Shown: positions 1-6,711 of the stretch, in pieces
Layout of the letters: each line of letters starts with the position of its first letter
How positions within the stretch are numbered: position 1 is the stretch's first letter
NCBI GenBank assembly: GCA_016213335.1
Contig: JACRAQ010000072.1
Location: 1 to 32,224 of the forward strand
DNA: 32,224 nucleotides
Direction of reading: 5' to 3'
Source: Nitrosomonadales bacterium
GTDB taxonomy: Bacteria; Pseudomonadota; Gammaproteobacteria; Burkholderiales; Gallionellaceae
Notes under the pieces: model-generated
Databases searched by the model: none
What the model saw: the letters and a program-made list of their open reading frames with translations, nothing else
Told to the model about the DNA's origin: nothing
Position numbers and translations under genes: made by a program

Positions 1-559
1 ACGGTTGGGCGGGGTTGGGGCGCGGGCCGATGCCCACGGATGGGGGGGGGGAGCGCAAACTGGAAGGCAGGGGAACGGTGCTCAGCTCGAAACTCATGCG
101 CATGGCCGGCGCGGCAGCTTCGCCATTATTTTGCACACTGTCCCGTTGCCTGTTCTCTTCACGGCCGGCTTCCTGCGCGCTCGCACCAGCTTGCTGGGAT
201 TCCGCGCGGGGGAGCGCTGCGGGTGCGGGCGAGGATACCGCGCTTGCGGCGGAAACTGCTGCGGCATTGCTGGCGCTGTTGAAAGCAATTGATCCTGTCG
301 CAACTCCTGCCGGGGGGGCAACGGCAGATGCTTCACCGTTGTGCAGCGAGCCTTCAACTGCAGGGGGAGGATGCCCGGGCTGCGTGCCGCTGTACCATTG
401 CATCCCCAGCACCAGCGCCAAGACCAGTGCTGCCGCCGCCAGCAAAACCGGCAGGAGCCGGTTCTTCCGGGCCGGAACCACGCGGACCGACGGCTCGCCG
501 GGCAGCGCGTTGGCCCCGCGTTTTTCCAGATCGCTCAAAACCTGGTTGATGACGCTCAT
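1..559 (-). CDS. mshN: MSHA biogenesis protein MshN, N-terminal part (runs off window)
   Basis: The reading frame opens at the ATG at 559 and has no stop before the window edge, so only about 186 residues are present. It starts MSVINQVLSDLEKRGA, the typical opening of MshN. A single hydrophobic segment follows at about residues 30-48, then an Ala/Pro/Ser-rich linker. MshN proteins are bitopic inner-membrane proteins whose periplasmic C-terminus carries TPR repeats; that part lies outside the window. The ATG overlaps the stop of mshM in an ATGA, which suggests translational coupling. The assignment rests on the N-terminal motif, the topology and the position after mshM. Confidence 0.8.
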   Translation of the reverse strand, partial: MSVINQVLSDLEKRGANALPGEPSVRVVPARKNRLLPVLLAAAALVLALVLGMQWYSGTQPGHPPPAVEGSLHNGEASAVAPPAGVATGSIAFNSASNAAAVSAASAVSSPAPAALPRAESQQAGASAQEAGREENRQRDSVQNNGEAAAPAMRMSFELSTVPLPSSLRSPPPSVGIGPRPNPAQP

Positions 560-1515
560 GGATGCCAGACCAGCCAGCCAGCTCCCGCCAGCGACAGCAC
601 CAGCGCGGCGATGCCCCAGCCCAGCGCCAGCCAGTCGCGCCGCGCTTCCGGAGTGTCGCTGGCGGCGTTGCGCACGTGGCGCGCTCCAACCTGTTGCCGC
701 CCTTCGCCGAATGCCAGCAGCATCGCCTTGTGCGCGACGATGTTGACCAGGCGCGGCGTGCCGCCGCTGACGCGGTGCAACACGCGCACCGCTCCCCCGG
801 AAAACAAGGTTTCACCGGAATAGCCCGCCACGCTCAAGCGGTGGCGCAAGTAACGGTCCAGTTCGCCGCTGCGCAAGCCGTGCAGCGCATACTGGAAGCT
901 GATGCGCTGGCGCAACTGCCGCACCGAATCCTGCTTCATGCGCTCGTCCAGCTCCGGTTGCCCAAACAGCACCACTTGCAGCAGCTTGCGTTTTTCGGTT
1001 TCCAGGTTGGTGAGCAGCCGCAGCACCTCCAGGCTTTCCAGCGGCATCGCCTGCGCTTCGTCCAGGCACACCAGAACGCGCTTGCCCTCGCCCGCGAATT
1101 CCAGCAGCGCAAGGGTCAGGCGCTTGAGCAACTGGTGCTGGTCAACTTCCTTGTCGAGGGAGATGCGGAACTCGTCAGCCAGCGCCAGCAGCAGGCTGCG
1201 CGGCTCGAGGTAGGGGTTGGGAACATAGGCGGTGACGAATTTTCCGGAGGCGCGCGTTGCGGTATTTTCATCCTGCGTGCCGATGGCGGTGGTTGCGGCG
1301 CGCTCGCCCTGGTTGAGGGTGGCGAGAAATTTGCGGCACAGCAGGGTCTTGCCGTTACCCACCTCGCCCACGATCTTGATGAAACCTTCGCCGTTGCGCG
1401 CCGCCACCAGCAGAGTGTTGAGCGCTTCCTGGTAGCTGGAGCAGGCGAAAAAAAAGCTGGTATCCGGGGTCAGCCCGAACGGGGCTTCACGCAGGCCGAA
1501 GTGCTGTAAATACAT
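556..1515 (-). CDS. mshM: MSHA biogenesis ATPase MshM (ExeA-like AAA)
   Basis: This 319-residue protein starts MYLQHFGLREAPFGLTPD, typical of the ExeA/GspA-type AAA family. The Walker A motif GEVGNGKT lies at residues 50-57. A Walker B-like stretch, RVLVCLDEAQ, lies near residue 150. The C-terminus is one hydrophobic helix from about residue 296, so the protein is probably anchored in the inner membrane with the ATPase in the cytoplasm. ExeA-family proteins help place or assemble the secretin, and MshM has that presumed role for MshL. It overlaps mshN by ATGA. It is separated from mshL by a repeat-flanked insertion, so its coupling to mshL may be weakened. No strong ribosome-binding site is visible at its start. 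Confidence 0.92.
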   Translation of the reverse strand: MYLQHFGLREAPFGLTPDTSFFFACSSYQEALNTLLVAARNGEGFIKIVGEVGNGKTLLCRKFLATLNQGERAATTAIGTQDENTATRASGKFVTAYVPNPYLEPRSLLLALADEFRISLDKEVDQHQLLKRLTLALLEFAGEGKRVLVCLDEAQAMPLESLEVLRLLTNLETEKRKLLQVVLFGQPELDERMKQDSVRQLRQRISFQYALHGLRSGELDRYLRHRLSVAGYSGETLFSGGAVRVLHRVSGGTPRLVNIVAHKAMLLAFGEGRQQVGARHVRNAASDTPEARRDWLALGWGIAALVLSLAGAGWLVWHP

Positions 1516-1594
1516 GGGTTGTTATGCCGGCGTGTGCCGATTTCCTCTCTCTTGCCAGTTCTCGTTTAAAACAACACCTGTCATTACGCCCTCC

Positions 1595-1974
1595 TGTCAT
1601 TTCGAGCGTAGCGAGAAATCTTGTCACTCAACAAACACTAAAACCCTCACTTATATCCAGCCATTCCGGATTAACTGCATTAACCAGTGCGTCCTTTTTC
1701 TCCCGTCGCCACTTCTTGATTTCTCTCTGGTTATTGCAGCAGTTATATCGCTGGTAACCTCAAAATACACCAGTTTATTCACGTTGTATTTTTCCGTAAA
1801 ACCTTTGGCTAGCTTGTTCTTGTGTTCGTAAATCCTGCGCTCCAGATTGTTGGTAACGCCAACATACATTACCCGATTATTCCAATTGGTCAGCAAATAC
1901 ACAAAATAGCTTCTTTCCTGCATCGCAACACTTTTTCAGTCAAGCATGGATTTCTCGCTACGCTCGAAATGACA
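1595..1974. mobile_element. Putative cassette: GIY-YIG gene between 26-bp inverted repeats
   Basis: A 26-bp sequence at 1595-1620 is repeated exactly in inverted orientation at 1949-1974. Between them lies only the small GIY-YIG reading frame. The block sits between mshL and mshM, which are normally neighbours. The repeat core, TTTCGAGCGTAGCGAGAAAT, resembles a dispersed intergenic repeat widespread in bacterial genomes. No target-site duplication is obvious. Seeing this as a mobile or formerly mobile unit is an inference from the symmetric repeats and the interruption of a conserved gene pair. Confidence 0.5.
1628..1923 (-). pseudogene. Small GIY-YIG endonuclease-like gene, frameshifted near the 3' end
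   Basis: The open frame from 1923 to 1651 encodes 90 residues. Residues 6-33 match the small GIY-YIG (YhbQ-like) family: FVYLLTN, then MYVGVTNNLERRIYEHK, giving the two Tyr-containing strands and the conserved Arg. The family's usual ending, of the form REK(Q)IKKWRREKK..NPEW, is not in this frame. It appears intact in the next frame, from about 1720 to a stop at 1628. The junction lies at about 1720-1722, where a four-base loss relative to the family pattern would explain it. The feature spans both frames. Its product is probably altered at the C-terminus. It is flanked by inverted repeats and has no clear ribosome-binding site. Confidence 0.7.
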
Positions 1975-1992
1975 GTTGTTTTTTGCAAAAAG

Positions 1993-3687
1993 TCACGGTC
2001 TGACGCCAGAAGAATTGCTCATGCCGTTCATGCGGTCGCGGCTGCGCGAGATGTCGTCCGACCAGTCCATATTGCTGTCAACCACGGTAGGCTTCAGCAG
2101 GATGACCAGCTCGCGTTTTTCGGTGCGCTTGCCGGTTTGCCCGAACATCGCTTTGGGCAAACCCGGCAGCCCGGATTGGTCGTCGAACGTCGCCTGGCGC
2201 ATCAGGCCGCCGATGGCCACGATCTGGCCGTCGCGGGCACGCACGATGCTGTCCGTTTCCGAAATCGAGCTTGATGCCAGCGGCAGACTCAGCGTACCGC
2301 CCACGCCAGTGTTCACCGATTTGGTCACCGTGGACACCAGGCTGACCGAGGGGTGGATGTGCAGGATGATCTCGCCGCTCTCGTCTATGCGCGGCGTCAC
2401 GTCCAGCGCGATGCCGGAGAAAAACGGCTGCAGCGTGACGGTTGGCGTGGAGGTGGTGGCGGTGCCGGTGGTGGTGGTGGTGGAGACGTTGGTCACGAAG
2501 AATTCATCCGTGCCCACCTTCAGCACTGCCTTCTGGTTGTTGAGGGTGGCGATGCGGGGGCTGGACAGCACATGCACGTTGCCCTGCGTTTCCAGGAAAT
2601 TCAGCAGCGCGGCAAAATTGCTGGTTTGAAAGGCCAGGCCAAACAGCCCGCCAGCGGTAGCGGCAACCATATCCTGCCCCGGAATGGAATCCAGCCTGGC
2701 GCCTGTAACGGCCCGTGTCGCAGAGTCTATCGTCGTCGCGCCGCTCGCCAGCGGCCCGGCTGTCTGAAGCACGGTTCCCGGCGCCAGATTTCCGGCAGAT
2801 ATCCTGCTGTTCGGGCCTGTCTTGAACGCCGCCCAATTTACTCCGGACTGGAAACTGTCGTTCAATTGCACCTCGACAATCTTCGCTTCCAGGATCACCT
2901 GCCGCTCGATGGAAATCTGCGATGCCTTGAGATAGGACGCCACGTTCCTCAGCTCATCCGGCATGGCGCGCACCACGATCACGCCCGACATCGGGCTGAT
3001 CACTACGCTGCGGCCCTTTTCGGTGCCGACAATGGCGTTCAGCGAATGACCCAGCTCGGCCCAGAAATCCGTGCTGGATGTCATGGTGACCTTGCTGCTG
3101 TCCGGTGCGCGGGTTGAGGTTGTTTGCGGGGTGCTGCTGCCCCCGGTCGCTGGGCCGGAGCTGCTGTCCACCACCGATCCGCCCGACACCCGCAACGATG
3201 ATGTTCCGGCGCGCTGGCCGGTGAGATAGCTGACCTGGAACAGCCGCGTTTGCAGCGAAACCGGCTGGATGTAAATGCGGGCTGCATCCACCTTGTATTC
3301 GTAGCCATACAGTTCGCGGATCGCCTCCAGCGCCTCGAATATTGTCACGTCCTTGAGGTTGAGCGAGATATTGCCAGCCACATCCGGGTGTACCAGCATG
3401 CTGTAGCGTGTGCCCGACACGATCGCCATGAAAACCTGGCTGGCCGGGGTGTGGTTTACGCTGAGATCGAACCTGGCTTCCAGGGGTTTGCTGTCGGTCT
3501 TGGGCATCTGTACCGTGAGCGGCGGCAGCAGCGCCTGGCTGATCGCATCGGGTTTGGCGGGCTTGGCGCTGTCCTGCGCCGCAGTGTCCATTTCCTGGCG
3601 TATGGTTTCCGCCGTGGTATTTTTCTGGCTGGGCGCAACGCATGCCGATAAGCCGGCCAGCACCAGTATCCACGCTATTATTCTCAT
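1993..3687 (-). CDS. mshL: MSHA outer-membrane secretin MshL
   Basis: This 564-residue protein is a secretin, the PilQ/GspD-type outer-membrane pore through which the pilus leaves the cell. Its N-terminus, MRIIAWILVLAGLSAC, is a lipoprotein signal peptide with the lipobox cysteine at residue 16. A secretin N0/STN-like domain follows at about residues 70-140. A Ser/Gly/Thr-rich linker lies at about 160-200. The C-terminal secretin domain ends with GLPGLPKAMFG and KRELVILLKPTVV, the family signature. The ATG at 3687 overlaps the mshK stop by ATGA and is preceded by a strong AGGAGG-type ribosome-binding site. Downstream lies the GIY-YIG insertion and then mshM. Confidence 0.95.
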   Translation of the reverse strand: MRIIAWILVLAGLSACVAPSQKNTTAETIRQEMDTAAQDSAKPAKPDAISQALLPPLTVQMPKTDSKPLEARFDLSVNHTPASQVFMAIVSGTRYSMLVHPDVAGNISLNLKDVTIFEALEAIRELYGYEYKVDAARIYIQPVSLQTRLFQVSYLTGQRAGTSSLRVSGGSVVDSSSGPATGGSSTPQTTSTRAPDSSKVTMTSSTDFWAELGHSLNAIVGTEKGRSVVISPMSGVIVVRAMPDELRNVASYLKASQISIERQVILEAKIVEVQLNDSFQSGVNWAAFKTGPNSRISAGNLAPGTVLQTAGPLASGATTIDSATRAVTGARLDSIPGQDMVAATAGGLFGLAFQTSNFAALLNFLETQGNVHVLSSPRIATLNNQKAVLKVGTDEFFVTNVSTTTTTGTATTSTPTVTLQPFFSGIALDVTPRIDESGEIILHIHPSVSLVSTVTKSVNTGVGGTLSLPLASSSISETDSIVRARDGQIVAIGGLMRQATFDDQSGLPGLPKAMFGQTGKRTEKRELVILLKPTVVDSNMDWSDDISRSRDRMNGMSNSSGVRP

Positions 3688-4334
3688 TTTCCCTCCTCCT
3701 GGGCGGCTTGTTCGTCCGCCTTGCGGGCGGACAGGGGATTTTTTGCCGCGCGTTTTACATCTTTGTTATCGGGTGTCGTCGCGGGAGGCTTTTGTTTTAG
3801 CCCCACTTCGGGAAAGAGCGCCAGCACGCGCCGTCCGTGCGGCCCCTGCAATACTACACCGCTCTCGCTGATTTCAACCAGTTTGGCGTCGCCCACTTTG
3901 CTCCCCAGCATGACTGTTTGCCCGTTGATGATGGCCGCGCGGCGGACGGGCGAAATGATGACCGATTGCAGGCCGCTTTCTTTCGGGGTGACAGCCTGCG
4001 TTTGCGGGGCAGCAATTTCGGCGGGCGGGCGGGTGGGATCAGGCAGTTCTTCGGCGCAGCAGAGGACAGAGGACAGAAGGCAGAAGACAGAGAGCAGAAG
4101 GCAGAGGGTAGAGGAGCGGCGCGACCGTGCAACGACTGACTTGTGCCATCTTCTGTTTGTACTAACTTGCCCATTAACCGAAGTACTCCCTCCCCCTTGC
4201 AGGGGGAGGGTTGGGGAGGGGGTAGAAAGGTGGCCTTTTCGTAGCGTTAACCCCCATCCTAATCTTCCCCCTGCAAGGGGGAAGGAATGGTTCCGCTCTA
4301 ATGAACAGCTTGAGTCTATCAAACCTGCAGCCAT
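3684..4334 (-). CDS. mshK: MSHA biogenesis protein MshK (PilP-like); start unresolved
   Basis: The conserved part begins at about residue 94 with AEELPDPTRPP and continues with a small beta-rich region (IINGQTVMLGSKVGDAKLVEI), as in MshK/PilP-type periplasmic proteins that link the inner-membrane complex to the secretin. The only in-frame ATG is at 4334, inside the end of mshJ. That makes 216 residues and forces about 90 N-terminal residues to be translated from repeat DNA. Residues 76-93 form a hydrophobic stretch resembling a signal peptide, but they are encoded by a tandem 7-bp-like repeat (about 4056-4113). Residues 17-50 come from a G/C-rich inverted repeat. The native start may therefore be lost, may use a rare codon, or may be frameshifted: an ATG at 4156 in another frame opens with MAQVSRCTVAPLL. 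Confidence 0.72.
   Translation of the reverse strand: MAAGLIDSSCSLERNHSFPLAGGRLGWGLTLRKGHLSTPSPTLPLQGGGSTSVNGQVSTNRRWHKSVVARSRRSSTLCLLLSVFCLLSSVLCCAEELPDPTRPPAEIAAPQTQAVTPKESGLQSVIISPVRRAAIINGQTVMLGSKVGDAKLVEISESGVVLQGPHGRRVLALFPEVGLKQKPPATTPDNKDVKRAAKNPLSARKADEQAAQEEGK
4056..4113. repeat. Tandem short purine-rich repeat inside the mshK leader
   Basis: On the plus strand this stretch consists of loosely repeated units such as AGAGGAC, AGAAGGC and AGAAGAC. Read on the minus strand it encodes the Leu/Cys/Ser-rich segment that serves as the putative MshK signal-peptide core. Similar low-complexity repeats normally occur between genes. Confidence 0.7.
4186..4286. repeat. G/C-rich palindromic repeat pair (CCCTCCCCCTTG type)
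   Basis: Two hairpins, CCCCCTTGCAGGGGG-like at 4192-4208 and CCCCCTGCAAGGGGG at 4267-4281, are arranged as an inverted pair about 60 bp apart. The family recurs at 11411-11518, 27781-28052 and 28531-28672. This copy lies within the nominal mshK leader, between the mshJ stop and the conserved part of mshK. Confidence 0.75.
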
Positions 4335-4996
4335 GTTTTATCCAGGCTCAAGGTGTAGATGGTCAGGGTCAGCTCTGCCGCAGGATGCTGTACCACGGTC
4401 AATGCGGCCATGCCCCAGAACATGCTGGACGGCAAATGCTCGAGCTCGGTGAGGTAGCGCAATAGATCCGGGTAGCTGCCGCGCACGGTGAGCTGCACAC
4501 CGTGCCGGAATATCTGTCGTTCCTGTTTCACCGCCGTGCCCGCATTTTCCGGTTTGGACGTTTTCTCGATCAGGGAAGTAACCGGCAAGGTTTGCAGGCT
4601 GACCAGTTGCAGCCGGCCGTTCCTGGCGAGCACCTGTTGCAGCAGCCCGGCTATTTTTTCCGGTGCCACCAGCCGGTCACGGCGGCCTTGCAGATAGGCA
4701 TCGCCGTCCGCAATTTGCTGCCTGACCTGGTTCAGGCGCAGGCGCAGCGGAGAATTCGCATCATTTTTCCTGGCTTCAATCAATGCCGCTACCCGCGCCT
4801 GAATCTCTTTCATTTTTTCCTGTTGCTGCACTACCTGGCCGGAAAGCTTCTTCTGCTCCGCCAGCAGGGAGTCAATAAACAGCGTGTTGACCAGCGAGAC
4901 CAGCAAGAATGCGAGAGCGGCAAAGATCAGCACGCGTTCGCGCAGTGACATCCCGTCAATTTTGACGGCGAGCTTTCCCCAGTACAGCTTTATCAT
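4319..4996 (-). CDS. mshJ: MSHA biogenesis protein MshJ (PilO-like)
   Basis: This 225-residue bitopic protein has a short cytoplasmic N-terminus and one transmembrane helix at about residues 22-45. A heptad-rich coiled coil (about 46-105) and a C-terminal alpha/beta domain containing GVQLTVRGSYPDLLRYL follow. This is the PilO/GspM architecture. MshJ is expected to pair with the PilN-like protein encoded just upstream and to form the inner-membrane alignment complex. Its ATG at 4996 overlaps the preceding stop by ATGA. Its 3' end overlaps the first in-frame ATG of mshK. Confidence 0.9.
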   Translation of the reverse strand: MIKLYWGKLAVKIDGMSLRERVLIFAALAFLLVSLVNTLFIDSLLAEQKKLSGQVVQQQEKMKEIQARVAALIEARKNDANSPLRLRLNQVRQQIADGDAYLQGRRDRLVAPEKIAGLLQQVLARNGRLQLVSLQTLPVTSLIEKTSKPENAGTAVKQERQIFRHGVQLTVRGSYPDLLRYLTELEHLPSSMFWGMAALTVVQHPAAELTLTIYTLSLDKTWLQV

Positions 4997-5616
4997 TTGG
5001 CCGCCCCGCCGTCTTCCGAAGATTGCAGGGTGAATTCGACGTAGCGCACCGCTTTGCCGTTTTCCGTCCTGGGCTGGCGCATTTGCAGCGATGCGAACGT
5101 TTTTCCGCGCATCACTTTTTCCCCGCCCAGCCTTTGCACGTAGACCGGCAGCAATTCGGGAGACAGCACCGCGCCGCTCATGCTGATCTGCGCCGCATCA
5201 CCGGTGATGTTGAACCCGGTCAGCCACAGGCCGTTTACCGCCTGGCGCGCGAACGCCCGCATGTATTCGGAATAGCCGGTAGTATTGCCGGTCGCGCCGC
5301 TTTTCAGGGTGTCGATAAGTTCACGCTGCGCTGCCGCCCTGGCTTCCGCACTTTTCAATTCTTCTTCCAGCAGCTGGCCGGCCTGCTGCGGCGAAAATTC
5401 TGCGGTGTAGCGTGCCAGCTTGAGTTGCTCGGCGGTGTAGCGCTTGCCGGTTTCGTCATGCTGTTTGGCCAGCAGCCTGACCTGGTAAGCCGCATAAGCG
5501 TAGAACAGCGCCGAGCCGAAGGCGATCAGAAGCAGCGCCTGCAACATGGCGAAAGCGGAAAAGTATTTTTTCCGCTTCAGGAATACCGGGTTGTACAGGT
5601 TGATTTGCTGGCTCAC
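4993..5616 (-). CDS. mshI2: PilN-like MSHA biogenesis protein (MshI2)
   Basis: This 207-residue protein begins SQQINLYNPVFLKRKKYFSA, the cytoplasmic PilN-type motif that binds the PilM/MshI actin-like partner. A transmembrane helix lies at about residues 23-43, with a coiled coil and a PilN-type alpha/beta domain after it. The start is a GTG at 5616-5614 that overlaps the mshI stop as GTGA, so it depends on translational coupling. The gene order mshI-mshI2-mshJ-mshK-mshL parallels pilM-N-O-P-Q. Confidence 0.88.
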   Translation of the reverse strand: MSQQINLYNPVFLKRKKYFSAFAMLQALLLIAFGSALFYAYAAYQVRLLAKQHDETGKRYTAEQLKLARYTAEFSPQQAGQLLEEELKSAEARAAAQRELIDTLKSGATGNTTGYSEYMRAFARQAVNGLWLTGFNITGDAAQISMSGAVLSPELLPVYVQRLGGEKVMRGKTFASLQMRQPRTENGKAVRYVEFTLQSSEDGGAAK

Positions 5617-6575
5617 AGCGCCCGCCTTTCGAGCCGCAGCGCGGCTCCCAGAACCGGCAGCAGGTGAGCGGCATAGCCGCTGTCGGCCAGTTCGGGCACG
5701 GCGCCGATATCCAGAACGCTGGCCAGATCGAGTTGCTCCACCGGCAGCTCGAGGCTGGAGGCGAGCTGCGGCACCAGGCCCAGTTGTTCCGGCGCGGAAA
5801 CCAGCAAGCGGTTTACCGGAATATGGCTGAACTGGCGGCCAAAATAATCCAGCGAACGGTGCAGCTCCAGTTCCACGCGCTCCAGATGTTGCCGCCGCAG
5901 GCTCTCGTTGCTGTCCAGCAATTGCCCGGCGGTGATTTCGAGGTGGCGCGCCAGATACAGCTCGCCGTCGCAGGTCAGGGTGAGCATTCCGCCCTTGTCG
6001 TTGAAAGACAGCAGCGCCAGCCCGCGCTCGCCCTCCTCGAACAGCGCGGCCACGTTGCGTTGCGCCATTTCCGGGATATCTATCACCTGCAGGTCAATTT
6101 TCGCTTTCTCGAACAGCGCGATGCGTTTCTTGATGGTCTCGTTGGGTGCTGCGATGGCATACAGGGATTGCGGGCGTTCTGCACCGCTTTTCTTGTTGGG
6201 CGGGATCTGCAGCACATCTATCGTGGCATCGTCTACGTGGCAGTTCAGCATGTCCTTGATGCGCCAGCGCACGGCTGTCCTGAGTTCGTCCACCGGGACG
6301 TTAGGCGCCTCCACCAGCAGCATCTGGTATTCGCCGGGCTCGAGCAGGGTAACGAACTGGAAGTTTCCGGCACGCATACTCCTGCACAATTTTTCCAGCA
6401 CAGCAGGCGTCGCATTTTCCACGGGGTGGAAAACGCACACCATCACGCATGGCGGCTTGTTTTTGGAATGTTTCACCTGTGCGAAATACACCCCCTTGCT
6501 GCTCGGGCAAACAGCGAACCAGCCCACGCGCTGGCGGGTTCGGCTGAGCAGGTCGGCTAGAGAAGGCAGGTTCAT
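5613..6575 (-). CDS. mshI: MSHA biogenesis protein MshI (PilM-like)
   Basis: This 320-residue protein has no signal peptide or membrane helix and should be cytoplasmic. It resembles the actin-like PilM fold. Segments such as LRTAVRWRIKDML and YAIAAPNETIKKRI, and the later VIDIPEMAQRN, are typical of MshI/PilM proteins, which bind nucleotide and dock on the PilN N-terminal motif. It heads a tightly overlapping set (mshI-I2-J-K-L). It is separated from mshQ by about 127 bp containing a long hairpin, so the set may have its own promoter. The ribosome-binding site at 6575 is weak. Confidence 0.9.
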   Translation of the reverse strand: MNLPSLADLLSRTRQRVGWFAVCPSSKGVYFAQVKHSKNKPPCVMVCVFHPVENATPAVLEKLCRSMRAGNFQFVTLLEPGEYQMLLVEAPNVPVDELRTAVRWRIKDMLNCHVDDATIDVLQIPPNKKSGAERPQSLYAIAAPNETIKKRIALFEKAKIDLQVIDIPEMAQRNVAALFEEGERGLALLSFNDKGGMLTLTCDGELYLARHLEITAGQLLDSNESLRRQHLERVELELHRSLDYFGRQFSHIPVNRLLVSAPEQLGLVPQLASSLELPVEQLDLASVLDIGAVPELADSGYAAHLLPVLGAALRLERRAL

Positions 6576-6679
6576 GAATGTACTGGATAAACAACGTGAA
6601 AGTATGCTAACAACTCATTGCTGTCAATTGATTTCTTGTCGCCGCAACACATTGCGAAGCAGGTTATGCCGTAGCCAAG

Positions 6680-6711
6680 CTATTGAAGCGGGTTTACCTG
6701 CTTCAATAGTT
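6680..6711. terminator. Long hairpin between mshQ and mshI
   Basis: CTATTGAAGC at 6680-6689 pairs perfectly with GCTTCAATAG at 6700-6709, and three further pairs close inside across one mismatch. The mshQ stop codon lies within the stem. On the minus strand no T-run follows; on the plus strand TTTT follows. It may be a weak or bidirectional terminator, or an RNA-stabilising hairpin. Confidence 0.4.

Noticed and set aside
4156-4174. Alternative mshK starts in other frames (ATG at 4174 and 4156)
   Set aside because: Both frames fail to join the conserved DPTRPP part. They are noted only as possible remnants of the native start.
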